Below, piece by piece: positions 35,453 through 43,652 of a stretch of DNA of 64,000 nt. The position numbers were made by a program, and so were the translations under genes. This DNA is from DATFQI01 sp963831105 (GTDB lineage Bacteria; Actinomycetota; Thermoleophilia; Solirubrobacterales; Solirubrobacteraceae), in NCBI GenBank assembly GCA_963831105.1, contig CAWHOS010000007.1, positions 434,001-498,000 on the forward strand, read 5' to 3'. Numbering within the stretch: position 1 is the stretch's first letter; the number at the start of each line of letters is the position of its first letter. The notes beneath the pieces are model-generated. The model was not told the DNA's origin, searched no databases, and was given only the letters and a program-made list of their open reading frames with translations.

Positions 35453-35863
35453 CTAGTCGAGGCCGGGCTTGCGCCGGGCGCGCTTGATCTCGCCCCGGCG
35501 CTTCTTGCCCTCGACCCGCCGCTTCTGGCTCGCCCGCGTCGGCCGCGTCTTCGCCCGCGGCCGGCGCACCTCGAGCGCGTGCGCGAGCCGGGAGGCGAGC
35601 CGCTCGAGCGCCAGCTCGCGGTTGCGGTGCTGGGAGCGGGTGTCCTGCGCGGAGGCGGTCACGCGCGGGCCGAGCTTGGAGGCGATCCGCGCGCGCTGCT
35701 CGTCGGTGAGCGTCGGGCTGGCCGCGACGTCGAACGACGCCTCCACGCGCGATGCCGTCACGTTGGCGTGCTGACCCCCCGGTCCGGACGAACGGGAGGT
35801 ACGAAGCTCAATTTCGCTCAGTGGAAGAGCCAAACCGGGGCGGATGTGCAGGAACTCGGGCAT
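35453..35863 (-). CDS. arfB: Peptidyl-tRNA hydrolase ArfB (ribosome rescue)
   Basis: 136 residues. The GGQ catalytic loop is in SSGPGGQHANVTASRVE (about residues 25-41), and the C-terminal tail is highly basic (QKRRVEGKKRRGEIKRARR), which in ArfB enters the mRNA channel of stalled ribosomes. It releases the nascent peptide from ribosomes stalled without a stop codon. Length matches ArfB/YaeJ, not a release factor. Convergent with the aldehyde dehydrogenase, divergent from the ECF sigma gene. Confidence 0.88.
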   Translation of the reverse strand: MPEFLHIRPGLALPLSEIELRTSRSSGPGGQHANVTASRVEASFDVAASPTLTDEQRARIASKLGPRVTASAQDTRSQHRNRELALERLASRLAHALEVRRPRAKTRPTRASQKRRVEGKKRRGEIKRARRKPGLD

Positions 35864-35886
35864 CCGGCGCCAAGCTTGGCAGGGAC

Positions 35887-35901
35887 GAAGTTCGTAACTT
35901 C
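35887..35901. promoter_or_regulatory. Inverted repeat in the arfB / sigma-factor intergenic region
   Basis: gaagtt and aacttc (35887-35892, 35896-35901) flank cgt. The 97-bp gap between the divergent genes is less GC-rich than its surroundings, as expected for promoters. Possible operator; the binding protein is unknown. Confidence 0.3.
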
Positions 35902-35960
35902 CGACCCCGAAGACGGTTAGAGTCGGCTGGACGCATCGTTCGAATGGAGCCCTAGTCGCC

Positions 35961-37406
35961 GTGGAAGCCTCAGCACTTCACGCACCGAGCTTGACCCGGG
36001 TTCCCCTCGGTGCCCCGCTGCTGCGGCTCCGCTCGGACGAGCAGCTGCTCGCGCTCTTCCGCGCCGGCAACGAGGAGGCCTTCGGCGCGATCCACGATCG
36101 CTACCGGCAGCGGCTGTTCGCCTACGCGCGCCAGATGCTCTCCGCCGGCCCGCGCCAGGACGCCGAGGACGTGCTGCAGGACGTCTTCGTCCGCGCCTAC
36201 GGAGCGCTGCGCGCCGACGACCGCGAGGTCAACGTGCGCGCGTGGCTCTACCGCGTCGCCCACAACCGCTGCATCGACCACCTGCGCCGGCCGACGCCGC
36301 CGCCGGCCGAGATCTTCGAGATGTCGCGCAAGCCGCTGCACGATCCGATCGAGGAGGCGCAGCGGCGCGAGGACCTCGCCCGCCTCGTCGAGGACGTCGG
36401 GCGCCTGCCCGAGCAGCAGCGCTCCGCGCTGCTGATGCGCGAGATCGACGGGATGTCGTACGCCGACCTCGCCGCCGCGCTGGACGTCACGGTCCCGGCG
36501 ATCAAGTCCCTGCTCGTCCGCGCGCGGGTCGGCCTCGTCGAGGCCGCCGAGGCGCGCGACGCCGACTGCTGCGAGATCCGCGACGACCTGATGGCCTCCT
36601 ACGACCGCGGCGTGAAGGCCTCGGGGCGCGCCCGCAAGCACATGCGCTCGTGCTCGGGCTGCCGCGAGTACCGCGAGGCCCTGCGCGGGATGCGGCGCTC
36701 GTTCGCCGCGCTGACCCCGGTGTCGGCCGGCCTCTTCGGCTCGATCGCCGCCAGCCTCGGCATCGGCGGCGGTGGAGCCGCCGCGGGCGGCGCGGCCGCG
36801 GGTGGCGGCGGAGTCGCCGCGACGGCCGCCGGCGGCACGCTGGCCACGGCCACGGCCTGCAAGGTGGCCGCCGTCGTCTGCACCGCGGCGCTGACCGCGG
36901 GCGGCGCCGTCGAGGTCCACAAGCTCCGCCACGACCGCGCGGCCACGCCGGCGAAGGCGGCCGCGGCGCCCGCGACCGCGCGCCCCGCCACGGCGGCGAG
37001 GGCCGTCCCGGTGGCCGACCAGCCGGTCCTGCACCGCACCATGAGCCAGCCGGTCACGCCGGCCGCGCCGAAGGCCGCCAAGGAGAAGGTCAAGGCGGAG
37101 AAGAAGGCCGCCGTCGTGGTTCCGCTCGCCACCGGCGCCCCCGTGAAGGAGCCCGTCGAGACGGCGCCCGTGAGCGCGCCGGAGACGACCGCGCCGACCC
37201 GCACCGGCGGCGTCAGCGCGCCCGAGCAGGCCGAAGCGCCGGCGCAGCCGCCGGGCACGACGGCGCCGGGCACGACGGCTCCGGCCTCCGGCACCCCGCC
37301 GCAGAGCGGCACGGCCGCCCCCGAGGAGGGCACGCCGTCGGGCTCGACCGGGAGCGGCACGCAGAACGGGTCGGGCGACCCGAGCGCCCCGCCCTCCGAG
37401 CACTAG
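35961..37406 (+). CDS. ECF sigma factor fused to zinc-finger and membrane-anchored C-terminal tail
   Basis: 481 residues. Sigma region 2 at about 27-110 (DAEDVLQDVFVRAYGAL, then WLYRVAHNRCIDHLRR) and region 4 at about 148-195 (LPEQQRSALLMREIDGMSYA). Then a zf-HC2 anti-sigma-like zinc finger (CCEIRDDL at 203, HMRSCSGC at 227-234), a Gly/Ala stretch, one hydrophobic segment (about 294-318) and a 160-residue Pro/Thr/Ala-rich tail that would be outside the membrane. So the sigma factor and its likely inhibitor are one polypeptide. Start GTG 35961. No separate anti-sigma gene is adjacent, which fits the fusion. Confidence 0.85.
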   Translation: MEASALHAPSLTRVPLGAPLLRLRSDEQLLALFRAGNEEAFGAIHDRYRQRLFAYARQMLSAGPRQDAEDVLQDVFVRAYGALRADDREVNVRAWLYRVAHNRCIDHLRRPTPPPAEIFEMSRKPLHDPIEEAQRREDLARLVEDVGRLPEQQRSALLMREIDGMSYADLAAALDVTVPAIKSLLVRARVGLVEAAEARDADCCEIRDDLMASYDRGVKASGRARKHMRSCSGCREYREALRGMRRSFAALTPVSAGLFGSIAASLGIGGGGAAAGGAAAGGGGVAATAAGGTLATATACKVAAVVCTAALTAGGAVEVHKLRHDRAATPAKAAAAPATARPATAARAVPVADQPVLHRTMSQPVTPAAPKAAKEKVKAEKKAAVVVPLATGAPVKEPVETAPVSAPETTAPTRTGGVSAPEQAEAPAQPPGTTAPGTTAPASGTPPQSGTAAPEEGTPSGSTGSGTQNGSGDPSAPPSEH

Positions 37407-37425
37407 CGGCGATAACCTCGCGGCC

Positions 37426-38495
37426 ATCGACCGCTACCTCGAGACCCTCGACCACGAGACGCTGCTCGTCCGGCGCGGACGGCGCTCCGGCCTCTACACG
37501 ATGGTCGCCGTCCACTCGACGGCCCGCGGCCCGTCGCTCGGCGGCTGCCGCATGTGGACCTACGGCGACTCGCGCGCCGCAGTGCGCGACGTGCTGCGCC
37601 TGTCGCGCGCGATGACATTCAAGGCCGCCGTGGCCGGGCTGCCGCTCGGCGGCGGCAAGGGCGTGATCATGCTCCCCGCCGGGCACCCTCCGCCGATCCG
37701 GCGACGACCGCCGCGACGTGCTGCTGGACTTCGGCGGGACCGTCGCCGCACTCGACGGCGCCTACATCACCGCCGAGGACGTCGGGACCTCCGACCGCGA
37801 CATGGCCGTGATCGCCGAGGCGACCGACAACGTCGCCGGGCTCGCCGTGGAGAGCGGCAGCTCGGGCGACCCGAGCCCGTGGACCGCGCTCGGCGTCCTG
37901 TGCGCGATGGAGGTCGCCTGCGAGCGGGCCTTCGGCAGCGCGTCGCTCGACGGGCTGAGGGTCGCGGTCATCGGCCTCGGCCGCGTCGGCGGCAAGCTCG
38001 CCCGGCTGCTGCACGACGCCGGCGCCTCGCTCGTGGTGGCCGACCTCGACGAGGGCAAGCGCGCGCTCGCGGACGAGCTCGGCGCCACCTGGACCGATCC
38101 CGACTCCGCGCTGGCCGCCGAGGTCGACGTGCTCGCGCCGTGCGCGCTCGGCGGCGTGTTCGACGACGACACCGTGCCCGACCTGCGCTGCCGCGTGATC
38201 GCCGGCGCGGCCAACAACCAGCTCGCCGCCGACGCGATCGCGGTGCAGCTCGCCGACCGCGGCATCGTCTGGGCGCCCGACTTCGTCGCCAACGCCGGCG
38301 GCATCATCAACATCTCGGTCGAGCTCGAGGACGACGGGCTACGACGCGGCGCGCGCCGAGGAGCGCGTGCGCGGCGTCGGCGACACCACCCGCGCGGTGT
38401 TCGACCACGCCGACGCGACCGGCGCCACCTCGCTCGCCGCGGCGATGGAGATCGCGCGCCGGCGGCTCGCCGAGGCCGGCGCCGCGGCGGCCTAG
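37426..38495 (+). pseudogene. Leu/Glu/Phe/Val dehydrogenase family amino-acid dehydrogenase, two frameshifts
   Basis: NAD-dependent oxidative deaminase of branched or aromatic amino acids. The N-terminus YLETLDHETLLVRRG and GPSLGGCRMWTYGD are typical; active-site lysines are in MTFKAAVAG and LGGGKGVIM; the NAD motif is VIGLGRVGGKLA. Frame 1 changes to frame 2 near 37690 (SGDDRRDVLLDFGG) and to frame 3 near 38338 (one extra g in gacgggctac), then runs to tag 38493-38495. No ATG, GTG or TTG exists in frame before the conserved start; ATC 37426 is the first plausible position, so the 5' end may also be damaged. Confidence 0.75.
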
Positions 38496-38506
38496 AGCGC
38501 GGGCTC

Positions 38507-39106
38507 TTAGCGGCCGAGGGTCGGCAGCTTCGCCAGCACGCGCGGGATGTCGCGCCGCGCCCGGTGGTGCGCCTGGCGCAGGGCGGGCGTCGCGGCGGCG
38601 CCGTGCACGCCGGCGCCGTGGCCCATCAGCAGGTGCCGCGGCGAGTAGGAGCGCAGGCCCCGCGGCGGCAGGGCGCGCAGCATCGGGTGCATGCCGACGG
38701 CGGCGCGCCCGCCCGTGTAGAGCTCGTTGGTGCCGACCACCTCGGCGACGATCAGCGCCTCGTGCTCGGGCCACCAGAGCGCGGTCTCCTTCCAGCCGGG
38801 GAAGCGCACGACCGGGATCGTCTTGAACGGCGTGTCCGGCACGGCGTCGGGGACCTTCAGGTGCGGGACGCCGTAACGCTCGGCGAGCGGCTCGCAGTCG
38901 CGGTTGTGGCGATCGAGCAGCTGCAGGACGCCGGCGATCTCGCCCAGGCCGGCCGCGCGCTCGAGCGCCTCGTCGAACGCGACGGGGTCGATGAGCCACA
39001 CCCGCCCGTCGGCCACGAGCGCGTGCGAGGTGCGCTGCATCCCCTCCTCCAGCACCCAGGAGAAGCCGAACGCGTACTCGTCGTAGACCCTGATCGTCCG
39101 CGGCAT
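38507..39106 (-). CDS. Metallo-beta-lactamase-fold protein without metal ligands
   Basis: 199 residues that follow the MBL outline: VWLIDP, a strand ending LLDRHNRDC where HxHxDH should be, EVVGTNELYTGG, and the closing HLLMGHGAGVHG. The metal-binding His/Asp set is mostly replaced (R-H-N-R-D-C), so hydrolysis by the usual mechanism is unlikely. TAGCCT (39115-39120, minus strand) precedes ATG 39106 by 8 bases; it lies inside the end of the upstream canonical MBL gene. The two MBL-fold genes are adjacent and co-directional. Confidence 0.55.
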   Translation of the reverse strand: MPRTIRVYDEYAFGFSWVLEEGMQRTSHALVADGRVWLIDPVAFDEALERAAGLGEIAGVLQLLDRHNRDCEPLAERYGVPHLKVPDAVPDTPFKTIPVVRFPGWKETALWWPEHEALIVAEVVGTNELYTGGRAAVGMHPMLRALPPRGLRSYSPRHLLMGHGAGVHGAAATPALRQAHHRARRDIPRVLAKLPTLGR

Positions 39107-39112
39107 GGCCGA

Positions 39113-39862
39113 TCAGGCTAGCCGGACGTCGTCGGGCAGCCGGCCCTCGTCGGCGAGCTTGGCCGCGTGGGCGCGCAGCGTCAGCGCGGCGGCGCCCCGC
39201 AGCGTGGCCGGCGCGTCGGGCCATGCCGCGTCGAGCAGCTCGTCCTGCGTGCGGGCCCCCGCCTCGAGCGCGGCGAGCAGCATGCGCTCGCGCTCCGCCC
39301 GGTGGGCGAGGTACTCGCCGAGCTTGGCCTCGGGGTCCCACACGGGCGGGCCGTGGCCCGGGCACAGCAGCGCCAGGCCGAGCCCGCGCAGGCGCTCGAG
39401 CGCGGCCAGGTACTCCCCCAGCCGGTTGGTGACGAACACGCTCCCCTGGCCGAGCACCGCGTCGCCCGTGAACGCGGCTGCGCCCGCCACGAAGGCGAGG
39501 TGGTCGTCGGCATGGCCCGGGATCGCGACCGCGCGCAGCGGCCCGAACTCGTCCCCGTCGGCGAGCTCCACCTCCCCCGGGAAGCGCGCCGCCGCGACCG
39601 GCGGCCCGCCGAGGCGCTCGCGCAGCGCGGCGACGCCCTCCGCGTGGTCGTCGTGATCGTGCGTGAGCGCGATCCCGCCCGCGCCGCCGCGCGCCGCGAC
39701 CTCGGCCGCCACCGCGTCGAGGTGGGCGTCCAGCGCCGGCCCGGGGTCGACCACCCAGGCCGGGTCGCGCCCGATCACCCAGGTGTTCGTGCCGTCGAGC
39801 GTGTAGGGGCTGGGGTTGTCCGCGCGCAGTCGGGCGATGCCGTGCTCGGCCAGCTCGGGCAT
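39113..39862 (-). CDS. Metallo-beta-lactamase-fold hydrolase (LACTB2-like)
   Basis: 249 residues with an intact di-zinc site: LTHDHDDHAEGV (HxHxDH), AIPGHADDHLAF and LCPGHGPPVWDP. The C-terminal winged-helix-like extension (ERERMLLAALEAGARTQDEL) is typical of LACTB2/RNase-like relatives. NPSPYTLDGTNTWVIG at the N-terminus also matches that group. Probably hydrolyses a thioester or nucleic-acid phosphodiester. ATG 39862 is chosen because the domain begins there. Confidence 0.8.
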   Translation of the reverse strand: MPELAEHGIARLRADNPSPYTLDGTNTWVIGRDPAWVVDPGPALDAHLDAVAAEVAARGGAGGIALTHDHDDHAEGVAALRERLGGPPVAAARFPGEVELADGDEFGPLRAVAIPGHADDHLAFVAGAAAFTGDAVLGQGSVFVTNRLGEYLAALERLRGLGLALLCPGHGPPVWDPEAKLGEYLAHRAERERMLLAALEAGARTQDELLDAAWPDAPATLRGAAALTLRAHAAKLADEGRLPDDVRLA

Positions 39863-39920
39863 CAGATGATCGGTTCCGCGGCCCGCGCGAGCTCGTCGGA
39901 CCTGGATCGTGGATGCCGTG

Positions 39921-39976
39921 CGGTGCCCGCCGAAGGGGATAGTGGTCGATCCCACAGCCCCTTCCGGCGGGTGCCG
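39921..39976. terminator. Long imperfect hairpin between sugar dehydrogenase and MBL genes
   Basis: Outer arms 39921-39938 and 39958-39976 pair over about 18 bp with two G-U pairs and one bulge; an inner gtgg/ccac stem (39942-39945 with 39952-39955) closes the loop. It lies 57 bases after the sugar-dehydrogenase stop on the minus strand. Terminator is the simplest role; a structured leader of the MBL gene is possible. The remaining 170-bp gap shows no gene. Confidence 0.5.
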
Positions 39977-40032
39977 CAGGGCGCCGCGAGACAGCTCCGA
40001 GGAGCCGTGGGGGTCGTGGAAACGGTCATCTA

Positions 40033-41265
40033 CTAGCGTGCGGCGATCCGGAAGACCGGCCCGTCGAGCGACGTCGCGTAGACGCGGCCGCGGGCGTCCT
40101 CGCCGAACGAGGACAGCATCGGGACGCGCAGCCGCGTCCTGCGCTGGCGCGTCGCCCGGCCCGGGCCCAGCTTGGCCGATTCGATCCGGCCGACGCAGAA
40201 GTCGCCGAACACGTAGCGGCCGTACAGGCCAGGGACGCCGCGGTCGCGGACGACCACTCCGCCGGTGATCGAGCAGTAGCCGTCGTCGTGGAAGCGCTGC
40301 ATGACCGGGCGCACGTGGCCGGAGGCGGACTCGCCCGGCGTGTAGCGGCGGCGGCCCTCGAACGGGCGCCAGCCGAAGTTCTTGCCGCGGCCGCTGCGCA
40401 CCGAGTCGATCTCCTCGACCTCGCCCTGGCCGACGTCGCCGATCGAGAGGTCGCCGGTGCGGCGGTCGAAGGAGAAGCGCCACGGGTTGCGCAGCCCGTA
40501 GGCGTAGATCTCGCCGCGCGCGCCGGAGCGGCCCACGAACGGGTTCGAGCGCGGGATGGAGTACGCGCGGCCGCCGGACGGGCGCGGGTCGATCCGCAGG
40601 ATCTTGCCGAGCAGCGAGCCGAGGCTCTGGGCGTTGCCGCGCGACCCGTGGCGATCGCCGGCGCCGCCGCCGTCGCCCGTGCCGATGTACAGGTGCCCGC
40701 CGGGGCCGAACAGCAGCAGCCCTCCATTGTGGTTGGGCTCCGAGTCGGCCATCTCGAGGACGAGCCGGGCCGAGTCCGGGTCGGCGCGATCGGCGCTCCC
40801 GCGCCGGTACTCGACCACGCGCTGGTCGCCGCCGTTGTCGGTGAAGTAGACGTAGAAGCGCCCGCTGGAGGCGTAGTCGGGTGCGAAGGCCATCGACAGC
40901 AGGCCTTGCTCGCCCTCGGATGTCACCTGGCCGGAGATGTCCAGGAACGGCGACGGCAGCTTGCGCCCGTTGCGCACGACCATGATCCGGCCGCCCTGCT
41001 CGACGACGAACTGCACGCGCCGGTCGCCGCGCGGAGCGGTGACGAACACGGGCGCGTCGAAGGTCCCGATGCGGACGAGCCGCACGCCGCGGCGCTGGGC
41101 CGGCGTCGCGGTCGCCGTCGGCTCGGCGGTCGCCTGCGGGGTGGTGGCGGTCGGCGTCGCGCGCGCGGCCGAGCCGCCGTCCGAGCCGCCGCAGCCGAGC
41201 ACGAGCGCCGCCACCGCGCCCGCGGTGGGGAGGATCACCCTGAGCCGCACCATCAGCGCGAGCAT
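40033..41265 (-). CDS. PQQ-dependent aldose sugar dehydrogenase-like lipoprotein (Asd/YliI family)
   Basis: 410 residues. Lipoprotein signal with lipobox LVLGC (about residues 22-26), a Thr/Ala-rich spacer, then a six-bladed soluble glucose dehydrogenase/sorbosone dehydrogenase propeller: GEQGLLSMAFAPDY, NHNGGLLLFGPGGHLYIGTG, YAYGLRNPWRFSFD, GDVGQGEVEEID and KNFGWRPFEG. It would oxidise aldoses outside the membrane using PQQ. ATG 41265 is one base after the rhomboid stop; ATG 41253 is an alternative. A related propeller occurs in the fusion gene at 58806. Confidence 0.82.
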   Translation of the reverse strand: MLALMVRLRVILPTAGAVAALVLGCGGSDGGSAARATPTATTPQATAEPTATATPAQRRGVRLVRIGTFDAPVFVTAPRGDRRVQFVVEQGGRIMVVRNGRKLPSPFLDISGQVTSEGEQGLLSMAFAPDYASSGRFYVYFTDNGGDQRVVEYRRGSADRADPDSARLVLEMADSEPNHNGGLLLFGPGGHLYIGTGDGGGAGDRHGSRGNAQSLGSLLGKILRIDPRPSGGRAYSIPRSNPFVGRSGARGEIYAYGLRNPWRFSFDRRTGDLSIGDVGQGEVEEIDSVRSGRGKNFGWRPFEGRRRYTPGESASGHVRPVMQRFHDDGYCSITGGVVVRDRGVPGLYGRYVFGDFCVGRIESAKLGPGRATRQRRTRLRVPMLSSFGEDARGRVYATSLDGPVFRIAAR

Positions 41266-41266
41266 G

Positions 41267-41860
41267 TCACACGCGTGAGCCCGGACGCGCCCGGTGCAGC
41301 GCGCGCGCCGCGACGAGGCCGCCGACGCCGCCGAACAGGTGCCCCTGCCACGACACGCCCGGCGTCGGGACCAGCCCGACCAGCAGGGTCGAGCCGTAGA
41401 TCACGAGCACGACGAGCCCGCCCGCGATGTGCCACGGCGTGCGGCTGTAGGCACCGCGCGCGACCAGGTAGGTGGCGAACCCGAAGACCAGCCCGCTCGC
41501 GCCGATCACGACCGTGTTCGACGGCGCCGTCAGCCACGTGCCGAGGCCGCCGACGACCGCCACGATGCCGACGACGGCGAGCGTGCGCATCAGCCCGCCG
41601 ACGGCGATCGCCAGCCCGAGCACGAGGAACGGGATCGTGTTGCCGATCAGGTGGCCGAAGCCGGCGTGCAGGAACGGCGAGGCGGCGATGCCGGTCAGGC
41701 CCTCCGCGTCGCGCGGGTGGATCCCGGCGTTGTCGAGGTCGCCGGCCGCGACGTCGATCGTCTCGACGAGCCACATCAGGATCGTCATCGCCGCGATCAC
41801 GACGTAGCCGCCGGTGCGCTCGCGTTCCGACGGCATGGGGTTGGCCGGGTGCACGCTCAT
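41267..41860 (-). CDS. Rhomboid-family intramembrane serine protease
   Basis: 197-residue membrane protein with about six TM helices. The catalytic Ser is in VIGASGLVFG (GASG) and the catalytic His in WQGHLFGGVGG; the TM2 motif HAGFGHLIGNTIPF supplies the conserved His/Asn. It cleaves single-pass membrane proteins within the bilayer. TAGCGT (41870-41875, minus strand) is 9 bases before ATG 41860. It is followed directly by the lipoprotein dehydrogenase gene. Confidence 0.85.
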   Translation of the reverse strand: MSVHPANPMPSERERTGGYVVIAAMTILMWLVETIDVAAGDLDNAGIHPRDAEGLTGIAASPFLHAGFGHLIGNTIPFLVLGLAIAVGGLMRTLAVVGIVAVVGGLGTWLTAPSNTVVIGASGLVFGFATYLVARGAYSRTPWHIAGGLVVLVIYGSTLLVGLVPTPGVSWQGHLFGGVGGLVAARALHRARPGSRV

Positions 41861-41872
41861 GGGTCCAGAACG

Positions 41873-42472
41873 CTACGCAGCCTCGGTCAAGCGGCGCTCA
41901 AGCCACTCGGCGACGGCCGCGCGCAAGCCCGGCCGGTCGGACTTCAGGCCGTGGTCGCCGCGCAGGCGCACGACCTCGCGCGCGGGCGCCTCGGGCGGCA
42001 TGCCGAACGGATCGGACTCGCCCTGCACGATCAGCACGGGCACCTCGACGGCGTCGAGCTCTCCCAGCCGCGTCTTCTCCGGCCGCCCCGGCGGATGCAG
42101 CGGGAAGGCGAGGCAGAGCACGCCGATCGCGCCCGTGCCGGCCGCGGTGCGGCAGGCCACCCGCGCGCCGGAGGAGCGGCCGCCGCACAGCACCGGCTCC
42201 TCGCCGCGCAGCGCATCCACGACCGCCAGCCAGGCGGCGTCGAGGTGATGCGCGGGGGCGGCCGACTTGCGGCCGGCCACGCGGTAGGGCTGCTCGATCA
42301 GCGCCACGGAGACGCCCGCGGCGGCGGCGACCTCCGCCGCCGTGACGAGGTCGGGCGCGGTCACGCCGCCGCCCGCGCCGTGGCCGAGCAGGAGCAGCGC
42401 GCGTGGCGCCTCTGCGGCTTGAAGGTGCGCCCGCGCCGGCCCGCGCGGGGTGTCGATCTCCCGGGTCTCCAC
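41873..42472 (-). CDS. Alpha/beta hydrolase (TEX30/KANL3-like, dienelactone hydrolase fold)
   Basis: 199 residues. Oxyanion loop GHGAGGGV, nucleophile elbow GGRSSGARVA, acid in QGESDPFGMP and catalytic His in LRGDHGLKSD; all are in the expected order. Substrate unknown. GTG 42472 follows a TAGGCT box (42481-42486, minus strand) by 8 bases. It is upstream of the rhomboid gene on the same strand, 12 bases away. Confidence 0.75.
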   Translation of the reverse strand: METREIDTPRGPARAHLQAAEAPRALLLLGHGAGGGVTAPDLVTAAEVAAAAGVSVALIEQPYRVAGRKSAAPAHHLDAAWLAVVDALRGEEPVLCGGRSSGARVACRTAAGTGAIGVLCLAFPLHPPGRPEKTRLGELDAVEVPVLIVQGESDPFGMPPEAPAREVVRLRGDHGLKSDRPGLRAAVAEWLERRLTEAA

Positions 42473-42508
42473 GGTTCGAGAGCCTACGGCCCGGGGTAGG
42501 CGGTGGGC

Positions 42509-43282
42509 ATGCGACGTGCAGGGGCTGCGCTGACCATCGCCGCCGCGCTGGCGCTCGCGGCGCCCGCCGCGGCGCAGGAGAAGGCGCCCGCGGGATTCGT
42601 CTCGCTGAAGGCCGAGGTGCCCTCGATCGTGGTCGAGATGCGCTACCTGACGGCGCACAACTTCATCGGGCGGCCGATCCGCGGCTACCGCGACCCACTG
42701 TGCATCGTCACGCGCGAGACCGCGGAGGCGCTCTTCAAGGCCCAGGAGGCGGTCCGCGCACAGGGCTACACGCTGAAGGTCTACGACTGCTACCGCCCGC
42801 AGCGTGCGGTCGACGACTTCGTCGCCTGGGGCAAGCGCCTGCGCGACCAGCGGATGAAGGCCGAGTTCTATCCGCGCGTCGACAAGCGCGACGTGTTCAA
42901 GGACGGCTACATCGCGACGAAGTCGGGCCACAGCCGCGGCAGCACCGTCGACCTCACGCTCGTGCGCCGGCCGCCCGCGGGGCAGGAGCGCTACCGGCGC
43001 GGCGACCGGCTGCGCGACTGCGCTGCGCCGCGCGCGAAGCGCTTCCGGGACAACTCGATCGACATGGGCACGGGCTACGACTGCTTCGATCCGCTCTCGC
43101 ACCCGTTCAACGCTCGTGTCAAGGGCAAGCAGCGCGCGAACCGCATGATCCTGCGGCGGGCGATGCTCGCGGCCGGCTTCAAGGGCCTCGAGACGGAGTG
43201 GTGGCACTTCACCCTCCGCGACGAGCCCTACCCCGAGACGTTCTTCGACTTCCCGGTCAGCCGCGCCGCCCTGGCCGGCTGA
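42509..43282 (+). CDS. Secreted D-alanyl-D-alanine dipeptidase (VanX-like, M15D)
   Basis: 257 residues with a signal peptide (MRRAGAALTIAAALALAAPA). Zinc ligands are in SGHSRGSTVDLTL (SxHxxGxxxD) and EWWHFT near the end; YDCYRPQRAVDDF is a conserved substrate-loop. It hydrolyses D-Ala-D-Ala. With no VanR/S/H/A genes nearby it is more likely a cell-wall recycling enzyme than a resistance gene. The 3' end overlaps DUF3037 by 26 bp. Confidence 0.82.
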   Translation: MRRAGAALTIAAALALAAPAAAQEKAPAGFVSLKAEVPSIVVEMRYLTAHNFIGRPIRGYRDPLCIVTRETAEALFKAQEAVRAQGYTLKVYDCYRPQRAVDDFVAWGKRLRDQRMKAEFYPRVDKRDVFKDGYIATKSGHSRGSTVDLTLVRRPPAGQERYRRGDRLRDCAAPRAKRFRDNSIDMGTGYDCFDPLSHPFNARVKGKQRANRMILRRAMLAAGFKGLETEWWHFTLRDEPYPETFFDFPVSRAALAG

Positions 43283-43652
43283 CGAGCTCGGCGAACAGCC
43301 GCTCGAGCTCGCCCGCCGGGTCGTCCGTGAGCCCCGTGTGCACGGGCGAGGGCTGGACGATCGTGCTCGCCGGCGCGGTCAGCCAGTGGAAGCGCTCTGA
43401 CTGGGGCATCGCCGCCACGTGCCCGCCCTCGGGGCGGCCCTCGGCCACGGCCACGAGCGTGTCGAGCTGGGCGTGCACCTCGGCCGGGTCGCAGCCCGGC
43501 GAGAGCGCCGCGAGCAGCGCCTCGTCGAGCTCGATGCGCGCACCGAGGAAGCGCTTCGGGCGGCAGAACAGGACCACGCCGGCGTTGACCGCCTCGCCGC
43601 GCTCGACGCGCGGGACGACGCGCAGCATCGCGTACTGGAACGGCTCAGCCAC
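43257..43652 (-). CDS. DUF3037 protein
   Basis: 131 residues; the start YAMLRVVPRVERGEAVNAGV is the DUF3037 hallmark. Function unknown. It overlaps the end of the HipA-like kinase gene by 8 bases and is expressed with it. DUF3037 next to a HipA-like kinase is, as far as I recall, a recurrent arrangement, so a shared task is likely. Confidence 0.75.
   Translation of the reverse strand: MAEPFQYAMLRVVPRVERGEAVNAGVVLFCRPKRFLGARIELDEALLAALSPGCDPAEVHAQLDTLVAVAEGRPEGGHVAAMPQSERFHWLTAPASTIVQPSPVHTGLTDDPAGELERLFAELVSRPGRRG

Noticed and set aside
42509..43282. VanX-like gene as a vancomycin-resistance determinant
   Set aside because: No vanA/vanH/vanR/vanS neighbours, and it has a signal peptide; a cell-wall recycling peptidase is more likely.
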